Below, one piece after another: positions 1 through 9,200 of a stretch of DNA of 10,000 bases. Each line of letters opens with the position of its first letter. Position 1 is the stretch's first letter. Location of the stretch: positions 51,505,534-51,515,533 of the forward strand of contig CM060325.1 in the NCBI GenBank assembly GCA_030674155.1, given 5' to 3'. The notes below the pieces were generated by a model. It ran no database searches and was not told the DNA's origin. It saw only the letters and a list, made by a program, of their open reading frames with translations. The DNA is from Stramonita haemastoma. Taxonomy: Eukaryota > Mollusca > Gastropoda > Neogastropoda > Muricidae. The translations under genes were made by a program, and so were the position numbers.

Positions 1-52
1 TGTGATGCTTTACTTGGCTGCAGTCATGTATATTAATAAGTATCCTTTCGGC

Positions 53-65
53 GTGTGTGTGTTGT

Positions 66-123
<58 letters not shown>

Positions 124-340
124 TGCGTGCGTGCGTGTGTGCATGTGTGTGTGCGTGCGTGTGTGTATGTGCGCGCGTGTGTGTATATGTGTGTATGTGG
201 GTATGTGTGTGTCTGTGTGTGTATGTGGGTATGAGCGTGCATGTGTGTGTATGTGTGTATGTGTGTGTATGTGTGTGTATGTGTGTGTATGTGTGTAGTG
301 TGTGTATGTGTGTGTATGTGTGTGTCTGTGTGTGTGTGTT
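53..340. repeat. TG-rich microsatellite before exon A
   Basis: A nearly pure (TG)n run occupies about 53-121. Variants with TGCG, TGTATG and TCTG interruptions follow to 340, only about 11 bases before the exon A acceptor. The alternating purine-pyrimidine pattern favours Z-DNA, and the RNA sense strand is UG-rich. Confidence 0.97.
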
Positions 341-351
341 ACGTATTTCAG

Positions 352-383
352 GCTCAGAGGGACCTCTGCGCATCTCTGAAAGG
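352..383 (+). CDS. Exon A (32 nt), start of a repeat module
   Basis: The acceptor is the AG at 350-351 after ACGTATTTC, and the donor GTGAGAAC starts at 384. Read from phase 0 it gives AQRDLCASLK plus two bases, which are completed to Gly by exon B. It has the same length and phase as exon A' at 6656-6687, with 6 of 10 residues identical, including Asp, Cys and the Leu-Lys end. By my count 23 of 32 nucleotides match. The acceptor follows a TG array by only about 11 bases, so its polypyrimidine tract is poor. Alone it would be too short to call. It is called because exon A' matches it and it splices in frame to exon B. Confidence 0.82.
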
Positions 384-1156
<773 letters not shown>

Positions 1157-1320
1157 AAGTATATGTGTGTTTTTATATTAATCATTAGTATGTGTATGTT
1201 GAGTGTATGTTGTGTGTCTGTCTGTGTATGCGTGCGTGTATGATTGTGCGTGTCTGTACGTGTGTCGTGCGTGTATACGTGTGTGATAATTTATGTGTGT
1301 GTGTGTTTTGTGTGTGTCAG

Positions 1321-1373
1321 TGATTCAGTTCAGGACATACGGAACTACGAGGTGTGCCAGGCCTTTGCTGCAG
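1321..1373 (+). CDS. Exon B (53 nt), YEVCQAFAAG exon
   Basis: The acceptor is TGTGTGTCAG ending at 1320, and the donor is GCAG|GTAAGT with GT at 1374, an excellent consensus. It enters in phase 2 (one base completes a Gly) and leaves in phase 1. The peptide is DSVQDIRNYEVCQAFAA, with a Gly completed by exon C. The last ten residues match exon B' exactly, although several codons differ synonymously. Two other AG dinucleotides lie at 1327-1328 and 1332-1333, but only the 1320 boundary keeps the phase from exon A, and it also gives a size closest to exon B' (53 versus 59 nt). The peptide is predicted to be helical. Confidence 0.88.
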
Positions 1374-1378
1374 GTAAG

Positions 1379-2085
1379 TCTGCAGTGTACAGGCAGATGT
1401 TTTACTCTGTCCTATATGTAATTATGTTGATGATCACAACAATAGTAATTAAGAGTCAGCAGTGTGATAGGAAGATGATGGTTACATGTTCTCTGTGTGT
1501 ATAATTTATAACAATAGTAAATTAAGAGTCAGCAGTGAGTGGAAGAACATGTTATTAGCCTGTTCTGTGTATAATTATGTTGTTGATCATAACAATGATA
1601 ATTAAGAGTCAGCAGTGTGTGCAGGTAGTTGTTAGACTGTTTTCGGTGCACATAATTTCTTGATAGTTTACAACAGTAATAATCAAGAGTTAGCAGTGTA
1701 GGATGCAGCTGTTAGTTAGCCTGTTTCCTGTGTGTATAATTATGTTGATAATCATACCAATCACAAATAACAGTCCAGCAGTGTGTGCAGTGCACCTCTT
1801 ATTCCTGTCCTATGTGTAATTATTTGATAATCACAACAATGATAATTAGGAGTCAACAATTGTGTGCAGGCTGCTGTTATTTTCTGTCGTATTTTTTATG
1901 ATTTTGCTGATTTCACAACAATGATAATTAGGTTGTCAGAAGTGTGTGCAGCTAGCTGTCAGACCTGTTATCTGTGTGTACGATTATGTTAATAATCACA
2001 CCTACGATATTTATAGTCAACAGGTGGGCAGAAAGCTGTTAGCCTGTTTTCTAGGTGGATGGTTATGCTGATAATCGGTAAAGAC
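1379..2085 (+). repeat. Minisatellite of ~80 bp units, about nine copies
   Basis: Units share an ATTATGTTGATAATCACAAC block, then GATAATTAAGAGTCAGCAG, then TGTGTGCAGG, a GCTGTTAGCCTG block and TTTCTGTGTGTA. The ATTATG-type block recurs near 1421, 1502, 1574, 1650, 1738, 1819, 1902, 1983 and 2062, giving spacings of about 72-88. Copies are diverged by substitutions and small indels. The first, partial copy starts within a few bases of the exon B donor. Confidence 0.85.
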
Positions 2086-2323
2086 CATCATTATGATCAT
2101 AAGAATGAGTAGTGCTGCTGGTACTAGTACCAATATTTCTGCATGGTATAGGAATGCTGAGGAACGGAGGTATGATACTGTTACCTGATACAACTTCATT
2201 TCATTGTAGTGTGTCGTTGTGTTTTTTTTTAATGGTTGTTTGTCTTAATTTTATTTTGTTTCATTTCGTTTTTGTGTTTTTTGTTGTTTCAATTGTTATT
2301 ATTGATGTTGCTACTACTCTTGT
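2086..2323 (+). other. Unique intronic sequence
   Basis: No gene seen. The stretch is T-rich (2180-2300), with poly-T and TTTTG runs and no exon consistent with the gene's phase. Confidence 0.5.
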
Positions 2324-2377
2324 TGCTGCTACTGCTGCTGCTGCTGCTGCCGCTACTGCTGCTGTACTGCTGCTGTT
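2324..2377 (+). repeat. Imperfect CTG trinucleotide tract
   Basis: GCTGCTGCTGCTGCTGC-type repeats are interrupted by CTA and CCG variants. In the transcript this would be a CUG tract, a class of sequence bound by muscleblind proteins in animals. Any effect here is inference. Confidence 0.9.
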
Positions 2378-2483
2378 CCTAGACAAATTGCTAGATGTGC
2401 AAAACAGAAATACCATTGCTTAAACAATATAACAGCTGCTAATAAGAACGAATTTGACACTCTCTGATATTGACTTTAACTTT

Positions 2484-2530
2484 TACACACATACACGCAC
2501 ACCGAACCACACACACACACACACACACAC

Positions 2531-2596
<66 letters not shown>

Positions 2597-2680
2597 ACAC
2601 ACACACCACCACACACACACACACACAATTACGCACACACCACTCACATACACACACTAATTATTGCACACAACACACAC

Positions 2681-2726
<46 letters not shown>

Positions 2727-2736
2727 ACACACACAC

Positions 2737-2769
<33 letters not shown>

Positions 2770-2846
2770 ACACACACAAACAAACACACAACACAACCAA
2801 ACACACACACACAGCACAATACACACTAACACATCACACACATACA

Positions 2847-2878
<32 letters not shown>
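2484..2878. repeat. CA-rich microsatellite array
   Basis: Almost continuous (CA)n carries ACAC-CACAC slips, AAC interruptions and short breaks at 2628-2670 and 2770-2845. On the RNA sense strand it is CA-rich, complementary to the UG-rich arrays upstream in the same transcript. Confidence 0.97.
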
Positions 2879-2886
<8 letters not shown>

Positions 2887-3033
2887 ATATACATAATTAT
2901 ATAATATTATTATATATATATATATATAATATATAATATTATGATATATAAGATATATATAGAATATAGATATAGATATAGATATAGATATAGATATAGA
3001 TATATACATATAATTATATATATAATATATATA
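2873..3033. repeat. AT-rich array with GATATA hexamers
   Basis: TATATA and ATAATAT runs are followed by a hexamer block (ATAGATATAGATATAG at about 2959-3003) and more AT repeats. It sits as an intermediate between the CA block and the ATAC block. Confidence 0.93.
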
Positions 3034-3170
<137 letters not shown>

Positions 3171-3233
3171 CAGAGATGTCCTGACCTAGTGAAGACAGTA
3201 CTAATACCTACTTACTACCTGTGCTGTGTTAAG

Positions 3234-3341
3234 GGGGGAAGAACTGCCGCCAGCTGGCCACCTTCATGCTGACAGGGAACAAGGCTCACCTGGCAGCCGC
3301 CAAACTGCTCTACGACGTCTTTGAGTGTGACCCCTGTCAGG
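3234..3341 (+). CDS. Exon C (108 nt), longest exon of the module
   Basis: The acceptor is GTGCTGTGTTAAG ending at 3233, inside a run of six G. The donor is CAGG|GTCAGT with GT at 3342. It enters in phase 1 and leaves in phase 1. It encodes Gly-Gly, then KNCRQLATFMLTGN, then KAHLAAAKLLYDVFECDPCQ. The base composition and codon use (many GCC, CTG, CTC, AAC and TTC codons) stand out sharply from the surrounding CA and CT repeats. Two probable helices are separated by a TGN turn, and there are three cysteines (KNC, FEC, DPC). The acceptor is weak in pyrimidines, and a CA array ends 65 bases upstream. The last stretch of a molluscan-type degenerate CTCTGTGTC array begins within ten bases of the donor. 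No second copy of this exon is present in the window. Confidence 0.87.
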
Positions 3342-3349
3342 GTCAGTCA

Positions 3350-4225
3350 GGCTGTCTGTCCTCTGTGGGCTCTGTGTGCTATGTGTGCTCTGTGTCCTCT
3401 CTGTGTCTCTGTGTATGTTTCCTCTGTGTCCTCTCTGTGTCTATGTGTATGTTTCATCTGTGTCTTTGTGTGTTCTGTGTCCTCTGTGTCGATATGGGCT
3501 CTATGTCCTCTGAGGGATCTGTGTCCTCTGTGTCTGTTGTTTCTGTGTGTGCTCTGTGTCCTTTGCGTCTTGTGTGGGCTCTGTGTGCTCTTTGTCTATG
3601 TCTTTGTGTCCTCTGTGTCTATGTGTCATTTGTGTCTTTGTGTCAGTTTCCTCGGTGTCTCTGTGTCATCTGTATCTTTGTGTGTTCTGTTTCTCTATGT
3701 CGTCTGTGTCCTCTGTGTCTCTGTATCTCTGTGTCTCTGCGTCATCTGTGTCCCTTGTATCTCTGTGTTCTTTGTGTCCTCTGTGTCTCTGTGTCTTTAT
3801 GTCTCTGTATCTCTATGTCTCTGTGTCATCCTGTCTCTGTGTGTTCTTTGTCGTCCTCTGTGTGCTCTGTGTCCTTTGTGTCCTCTGTGCGATGTGACTC
3901 TGTGTCTTCTGTGCCCTCTTTTTCTTTTGTATCCATTATATCTCAATCATTTGTGTCTTGTGTCCTTTTGTGTCATGTGTTCCCCGTGTCATGATTGCTT
4001 TATGTTTTGCCGTCTTGTGGATAGCCTCTGTCTCTATGTTCCGGTTTGTCTGTTTGTCAATGTGTCTCTATGTCTTTCTGTGTCTCTGTCTCTGTCTTTC
4101 TGTCACTGTCTTTCTCTTTGTTTGTCAGTCCTTCTTTCAGTGAGTAATCAATCTTTGTAAAAGTTTTCCTGTCTCTGTCTCCGTTCGTCTGTTTCTCTTT
4201 CTGTATATCTGTCTGTAAATAATCG
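3350..4225 (+). repeat. Degenerate CTCTGTGTC array
   Basis: About 870 bases of diverged tandem CTCTGTGTC / CTCTGTGTCTCTGTGTC units with ATG and TTT variants begin eight bases after the exon C donor. The sense strand is nearly free of A. It is open in some frames only because its units contain no stop. Confidence 0.9.
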
Positions 4226-4337
4226 CTGTGGTTGTGTACAGGATTTTATGTTTCAGTAGAGTTTTGTCTGTACATACAGACGTCTATGTGTGTTTTAGTC
4301 TCTGTCCATATGTGTCTCTGTATGTATGTTTCTGCCC

Positions 4338-4386
4338 TCTGTCTGTCTGCTATCTGTCTGTTTGTCTGTCTGTTTGTCTGTCTGTA

Positions 4387-4439
<53 letters not shown>
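4338..4439. repeat. (TGTC)n tetranucleotide repeat
   Basis: Tandem TGTC units, with early TTTG and TATG variants, become perfect from about 4389. The array changes at its 3' end to (CT)n. Confidence 0.97.
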
Positions 4440-4638
<199 letters not shown>

Positions 4639-4689
4639 ATGTATTAAACGATTATGTGGGGGGTTTTTAATACTTAAATTGTTAATATT

Positions 4690-4875
4690 TATTTGCTCAG
4701 CTGAAGATGTCCTTTATCCTTTAACAGAAGACATAAAGTGTCAGTTCAGCACATGACATAATGTTTTGTGTAACTGAAGATGTCCTTTTCCCGTTTAACA
4801 GAAGACTTAGAGTGATAGTTCAGCAAGGAGATTTATATATATAGTATTTGTGTAACTGAAGATAACCTTTCATTA
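4690..4875 (+). repeat. Three-copy ~75-82 bp repeat leading into exon D acceptor
   Basis: CTGAAGATGTCC starts at 4701 and 4774, and CTGAAGATAACC at 4856. The first two copies go on to CCTTTAACAG / CCGTTTAACAG followed by AAGAC, and the third runs into the real pyrimidine tract and CAG of exon D. Each unit thus carries an acceptor-like segment. Confidence 0.8.
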
Positions 4876-4901
4876 ACTTTTACTTTCTTTTCTTTTTTCA
4901 G

Positions 4902-4945
4902 ATATCAACCTGACGGACCTCGCACAGTCTCTCTCCGCTACAAGA
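4902..4945 (+). CDS. Exon D (44 nt), end of the repeat module
   Basis: A strong acceptor with a long pyrimidine tract, TTTCTTTTCTTTTTTCAG, ends at 4901. The donor GTACGC at 4946 is less usual. It enters in phase 1 (two bases complete an Asp) and leaves in phase 0, exactly what exon A' needs. The peptide is INLTDLAQSLSATR after the Asp, which looks like a short amphipathic helix. It closes the four-exon module, since total lengths are divisible by three and both module ends are phase 0. The homologous exon upstream of exon A should lie before the window. The 3' boundary is the least certain of the six because of the weak donor. Confidence 0.78.
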
Positions 4946-5372
4946 GTACGCCAGCAAACCTGAATACATACATACATACATACATACAGTATGCCTACCC
5001 CCCCACCCACCCACAAACACGTTCATTATTATAGTCATTATGGACTTTAAAGATATATCCTTCTATGGCATAGATTTTCTCTTGTTGGTTACAGTTAGAA
5101 ATAGTTTTATTTTTCATTCGTTAGACTCTATTCAGAAGTTGTAGTGTTTACTATTCTGTACTGTAGAATTATTTATATTTGTGTTTACAATTTTTCTGTT
5201 TTGTGTAGATTTGGTGATTTAACTGCGCTACACCACTCCCAGAATTCTCCCCCTCACACACACACATATGCTTGCACTCACGTACGCATGCGCACACACG
5301 TTGATGCATCAGTATACAAGCGACAGAAGTTGATGTGTGACAGTTCAGTTTAAATAAAGTTATGTGTATGTA
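4946..5372 (+). other. Intron D-A', 5' part
   Basis: It holds a short (ATAC)n at 4964-4988, a C-rich CCCACCCACCCAC segment at 4999-5013, CA/TGCG-type motifs at 5251-5300, and otherwise AT-rich unique sequence. No further exon was seen. Confidence 0.6.
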
Positions 5373-5641
5373 ATTGACTGACTGACTGACTGACTGACTG
5401 ACTGACTGACTGACTGACTGAATACTGACTGACTGACTGACTGACTGACTGACTGACTGACTGAATGAATGAAGAATGAATGAATGAATGAACTACTGAC
5501 TGAGTGACTGAGTGACTGAGTGACTGAGTGACTGAGTGACTGAGTGACTTAATGAATGAATGAATGAATGAATGAATGAATGAATGAATGAATGAATGAA
5601 TGAATGAATGAATGAATGAATGAAAGAATGAATGAATGAAT
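5373..5641. repeat. Compound tetranucleotide array (GACT, GAAT, GACTGAGT, GAATG)
   Basis: Blocks of TGAC (about 5373-5462), TGAA (about 5462-5492), an octamer GAGTGACT block (about 5500-5549) and a long AATG block (about 5550-5641) follow each other. All derive from TGAN by single base changes. Confidence 0.97.
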
Positions 5642-5699
5642 GTTAGAAAACATAAAAATCTGGACAGAGGGCGCGTGGCATTACACAGTTCAGGGATGT

Positions 5700-6625
<926 letters not shown>

Positions 6626-6632
6626 TGTCTGC

Positions 6633-6650
6633 CTGTCTGTCTGTCTGTCT
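6633..6650 (+). repeat. CTGT tract forming the exon A' pyrimidine tract
   Basis: CCTGTCTGTCTGTCTGTC immediately precedes TTGCAG at the acceptor. Tract length probably affects splice strength, but that is inference. Confidence 0.9.
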
Positions 6651-6655
6651 TGCAG

Positions 6656-6687
6656 GCAAAGGAGGACATCTGCGCTCCTCTGAAGAG
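6656..6687 (+). CDS. Exon A' (32 nt), start of the second module
   Basis: The acceptor TCTGTCTTGCAG ends at 6655, and its pyrimidine tract is itself a short CTGT tandem repeat. The donor is AGAG|GTAAGAAC with GT at 6688. It enters in phase 0 and leaves in phase 2, as does exon A, and has the same 32 nt length. The peptide is AKEDICAPLK plus an Arg completed by exon B'. It shares Ala-1, Asp-4, Cys-6, Ala-7, Leu-9 and Lys-10 with exon A. Its 3' end and donor belong to a segment that recurs twice further into the following intron (see repeat entries). Confidence 0.85.
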
Positions 6688-6729
6688 GTAAGAACGTGGA
6701 GCAGTGTACTTTGTACTGCTGCATCATAG
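6681..6729 (+). repeat. Copy 1 of donor-containing segment
   Basis: It includes the last bases of exon A', the real donor and GTAAGAACGTGGAGCAG, ending in CTGCATCATAG. Copies 2 and 3 lie at 7163-7210 and 7295-7344. Confidence 0.8.
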
Positions 6730-7165
6730 TGTTGTATTGTGTTGTGTTGTGATGTGATGTGTTATGTTGTATTGAGATAAGTTGTGTTATGTTGTGTTGT
6801 GCTGTGTTGTGATGTGATGTGATGTGATGTGCTGTGTTGTGTTGTGTTATGATGTGATGCGATTTGTTGTATTGTGTTGAGTTGTGTTGTGTTGCGTTAT
6901 GTTGTGTTGTGTTTGTGTTGTGCTGTGTTGTGTTTGTGTTGTGATGTGATGTGAGTTGCTGTGTTGTGTTGTGTGTGTTTGTGCTGTGCTGTGTGTTGTG
7001 ATGTGATGCGTTGTGTTGTTTTGTTATGTTGTGTTGTGATGTGCTGTATTGTGTTGTGATGTGCTATGTTGTGTTGTGGTGTGGTGTGTTTGTGATGTGC
7101 CGTGTTGTGTTGTGATGCCTTGTGTTGTGTTGTGTTGTGTTGTGCTGCGTTGTTTTGTGTTATGA
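6730..7165 (+). repeat. Degenerate TTGTG / GATGT pentamer array
   Basis: About 430 bases of GTTGTGTTGTG units carry A, C and longer variants (GTGATGTGATG). A second block lies at 7211-7296. The array is interleaved with the donor-containing segment copies. Confidence 0.93.
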
Positions 7166-7210
7166 AAATGTAAGAACATGGGGCAGTTAATTTTTACTTC
7201 TGCATCATAG
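7163..7210 (+). repeat. Copy 2 of donor-containing segment
   Basis: TGAAAAT then GTAAGAACATGGGGCAG (GT at 7170), ending TTCTGCATCATAG. It keeps a near-consensus 5' splice site in the intron and looks like a duplicate of the exon A' end. Confidence 0.8.
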
Positions 7211-7296
7211 AGTGGTGTGTTGTGTTGTGTTGTGATGTGATGTGATGTGATCTGATTTGATGTGTTGTGCTGTATTGAAGGTTGTGATGTGTTGTG
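7211..7296 (+). repeat. Second TTGTG / GATGT block
   Basis: This short stretch of the same degenerate pentamer repeat as at 6730-7165 joins segment copies 2 and 3. Confidence 0.88.
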
Positions 7297-7344
7297 AAAA
7301 CGTAAGATCCTGGAGCAACCTACTTTATACTACTGTCATCATGA
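7295..7344 (+). repeat. Copy 3 of donor-containing segment
   Basis: TGAAAAC then GTAAGATCCTGGAGCAA (GT at 7302), ending near CATCATG. It is more diverged than copy 2 but aligned through the full length. Confidence 0.72.
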
Positions 7345-7356
7345 TGCGTTATGTAC

Positions 7357-7431
7357 AACTGAAGTAGCTGTGTTATGCCACAATAATGTGTTGTGTTCAC
7401 CTGAAGTAACTGTGTTATGCCACAATAATTT
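7357..7431 (+). repeat. Two-copy 42 bp direct repeat
   Basis: CTGAAGTAGCTGTGTTATGC starts at 7359 and CTGAAGTAACTGTGTTATGC at 7401. Both are followed by CACAATAAT. Confidence 0.9.
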
Positions 7432-7444
7432 GTTGCCGTAAGGG

Positions 7445-7599
7445 GCAAGAGGAGCCAGAGGTAAGAGTTTCAAACTCGTAAACTGGCAGTACGTGTGTTC
7501 CAATCCACACTTCAGGATCCACTGGAATGGATTTTTCCAGAGACAGCTTTGCTCATGACTCCCCTGTCCCGACAGTCCCTACTCCGAAATCCTGTGTAG
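7445..7599 (+). mobile_element. Possible tRNA-like head of a retroposon
   Basis: GAGCCAGAGGTAAGAG resembles an RNA polymerase III A box, and GTGTTCCAATCC about 40 bases later resembles a B box, a normal tRNA spacing. It is followed without a break by the LINE-like segment, as in a SINE or an insertion next to a LINE fragment. The resemblance is by eye and the boxes are not perfect. Confidence 0.45.
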
Positions 7600-7768
7600 A
7601 ATCCCTGGCAGATCCTCTTTTGCTCTTTCTCTATTTCTGCTCCGTCCATCTGGAATGACACCCCTCTATCTCTTTGCCAAAAGCCTACATTTAAGATTTT
7701 CAAAGCCATGCTCAAGACTCGTTGGTTCCCCAGCTACTTCAGCCATCTCTATCTTCATCAGCATGCCT

Positions 7769-7770
<2 letters not shown>
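7600..7770 (+). pseudogene. LINE reverse-transcriptase-ORF C-terminal remnant
   Basis: One frame reads FSISAPSIWNDTPLSL, then a spacer, then FKIFKAMLKTRWF and a stop (TAA at 7768-7770). This fits the WN-LP-SL ... FK--LKT--F signature at the C-terminus of jockey/CR1/L2-type non-LTR retrotransposon ORF2 proteins. A TAG at 7597 closes the frame upstream. The rest of the ORF is absent, so it is dead. Directly after the stop the sequence becomes (TG)n, perhaps a decayed 3' tail. The family clade cannot be set from so little. Confidence 0.72.
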
Positions 7771-7855
<85 letters not shown>

Positions 7856-7931
7856 GTATGTGTGTGTGTGTGTGTGTGTGTGATGTGTGTGTGTGTGTGT
7901 GTGTGTGTGTTGTGTGTGTGTGTGTGTTGTG

Positions 7932-7972
<41 letters not shown>

Positions 7973-7990
7973 CGTTCGTTCGTTCGTTCT
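7771..7990. repeat. TG array and short (GTTC)n
   Basis: Nearly pure (TG)n carries TTGTATG, GATG and TTGTG slips. It ends in five GTTC units (about 7970-7989). Confidence 0.98.
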
Positions 7991-8034
7991 TAGATTTTAC
8001 GTCTTTTCACTATTAATGATATTAGACGATATTG

Positions 8035-8079
<45 letters not shown>

Positions 8080-8104
8080 GTGGTGTGTGTGTGTGTTCAT
8101 GTGT

Positions 8105-8135
<31 letters not shown>

Positions 8136-8146
8136 CTGTTGTGTGC
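8035..8146 (+). repeat. TG array abutting the exon B' acceptor
   Basis: (TG)n carries TTGTGG, TTCATG, TCTG and CTGTT interruptions and runs straight into GCAG at 8145-8148. No separate pyrimidine tract is seen. Confidence 0.97.
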
Positions 8147-8148
8147 AG

Positions 8149-8207
8149 AGTCATAGTCACAGAGGAGGACATGTATGCCTACGAAGTGTGTCAAGCCTTC
8201 GCTGCTG
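8149..8207 (+). CDS. Exon B' (59 nt), second YEVCQAFAAG exon
   Basis: The acceptor TGTTGTGTGCAG ends at 8148, directly after a TG array. The donor is GCTG|GTGAGT with GT at 8208. It enters in phase 2 (one base completes an Arg) and leaves in phase 1. The peptide is VIVTEEDMYAYEVCQAFAA, with Gly expected from the next exon. It is six bases longer than exon B at the 5' side, and the last ten residues are identical. An overlapping AG at 8149-8150 would shift the frame out of phase with exon A', so 8149 is the preferred start. The next exon (C-type, about 108 nt) is not found downstream in this window. Confidence 0.88.
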
Positions 8208-8289
8208 GTGAGTGGCCCACGTGCACAAGCTTCCTGTTGTTATGTCGTCATTGCTGTGCCCATAATAACAGAATTTTTGGGATTTTTTT

Positions 8290-8692
8290 AATTTTGTATT
8301 TTGTACCACTTATGTCCCGCAGATTTCTCCGAGAAATTCGCGCCCTGTCACTCCCGCGGAACCTCGCCAAGTGCCAGCGCCTACCCATTTTCTTTTCTTT
8401 TTCCTGCATGCAACTGAATTGTTTCCCTATCACATGGGGAGGCTCTTTCAACAGATTTTGCCAGGACAATCCCCTTGTTGCCGTGGGTTCTTTTACGTGC
8501 CTAAATAGTGATTTAACACACACGGGACCTCGGTTTATCGTGCTCATCCGAAAGACTGGGCGCCCAGACCACCACTTAGGGTCTAATGGTGTGGGGGAAA
8601 AGTTTTGGGTCCAAACGGTTACGAACCCCGCACACTCCGACCCGGACTTTTTGCTTTCTAGGAAGGCGCGTTAGCCTAGACCACCGATCCAT
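8290..8692 (-). mobile_element. tRNA-derived SINE with conserved central domain
   Basis: Read on the minus strand from about 8692, the element starts GGTGGTCTAGGCTAACGCG (A-box-like). GGGGTTCGTAACC (B-box-like) follows about 50 bases later, both in tRNA-type spacing. The body contains AAACCGAGGTCCCGTGTG, GCACGTAAAAGAACCCACGG and GTCCTGGCAAAATCTGT, which resemble a central domain I know from SINEs common in molluscs. The tail on this strand lies near 8290, next to AT-rich sequence. The domain name is not assigned. Target-site duplications were not resolved because the head abuts a minisatellite. Confidence 0.75.
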
Positions 8693-9095
8693 ATGGTGAT
8701 GTGTGCATACAATGGTGATAGTGTCATTACGAATTGGTATGTGTCATTACGAATGTGATATGTCATTACGAATGGTGATAGTGTCATTACGAATGGTGAT
8801 AGTGTCATTACGAATGGTGATAGTGTCATTACGAATGGTGATATGTCATTACGAATGGTGATAGTGTCATTACAATGGTGATAGTTCCATTACTAATGGT
8901 GATAGTGTCATTACGAATGGTGATAGTGTCATTACGAATGGTGATAGTGTCATTACGAATGGTGCATGTCATTACGAATGGTGATAGCATTACGAATGGT
9001 GATCACTGTCATTACAATAGTATAGTTCCTCTTACGAATGGTGATAATGTCATTACGAATAGTGATAGTCTCATTACGAATGGTGATATCGTCCC
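8693..9095 (+). repeat. 21 bp minisatellite, roughly 19 copies
   Basis: The unit is ATGGTGATAGTGTC followed by ATTACGA, with single-base deletions, an occasional longer gap and diverged final copies. Where unbroken, the 21 bp period gives the seven-residue reading MVIVSLR repeatedly. That is a property of the repeat, not evidence of a gene. Confidence 0.95.
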
Positions 9096-9137
9096 TCCTT
9101 CCTTCTCCACTGGTAAGGATACAACACGACATTTTCT

Positions 9138-9200
9138 CCTCCTCCTCCTCCACCACCATCTCCTCCTCCTCCTCCTTCTCCTCCTCCTCCTCCTCCTCTT
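9138..9200 (+). repeat. CTC trinucleotide tract
   Basis: TCCTCCTCCTCC runs are interrupted by CACCACC and CTTC. Its reverse complement reads as poly-Glu, which is not a gene. Confidence 0.95.

Noticed and set aside
1379..2085. CRISPR-like regularly spaced repeats (also the 70 bp and 21 bp arrays)
   Set aside because: Tandem units without unique spacers in an animal intron. No cas genes.
3266..4160. Open frames of 242 and 279 codons after exon C
   Set aside because: Only the first part (to 3341) is coding. The rest is the CTCTGTGTC repeat, which lacks stops by composition and follows a good donor.
8248..8547. Minus-strand 99-codon open frame
   Set aside because: It lies inside the SINE, which is non-coding.
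8039..8674. 211-codon open frame containing YEVCQAFAAG
   Set aside because: Only 8149-8207 is exon. Upstream is TG repeat and downstream is intron and an antisense SINE. The frame is open by chance past the donor.
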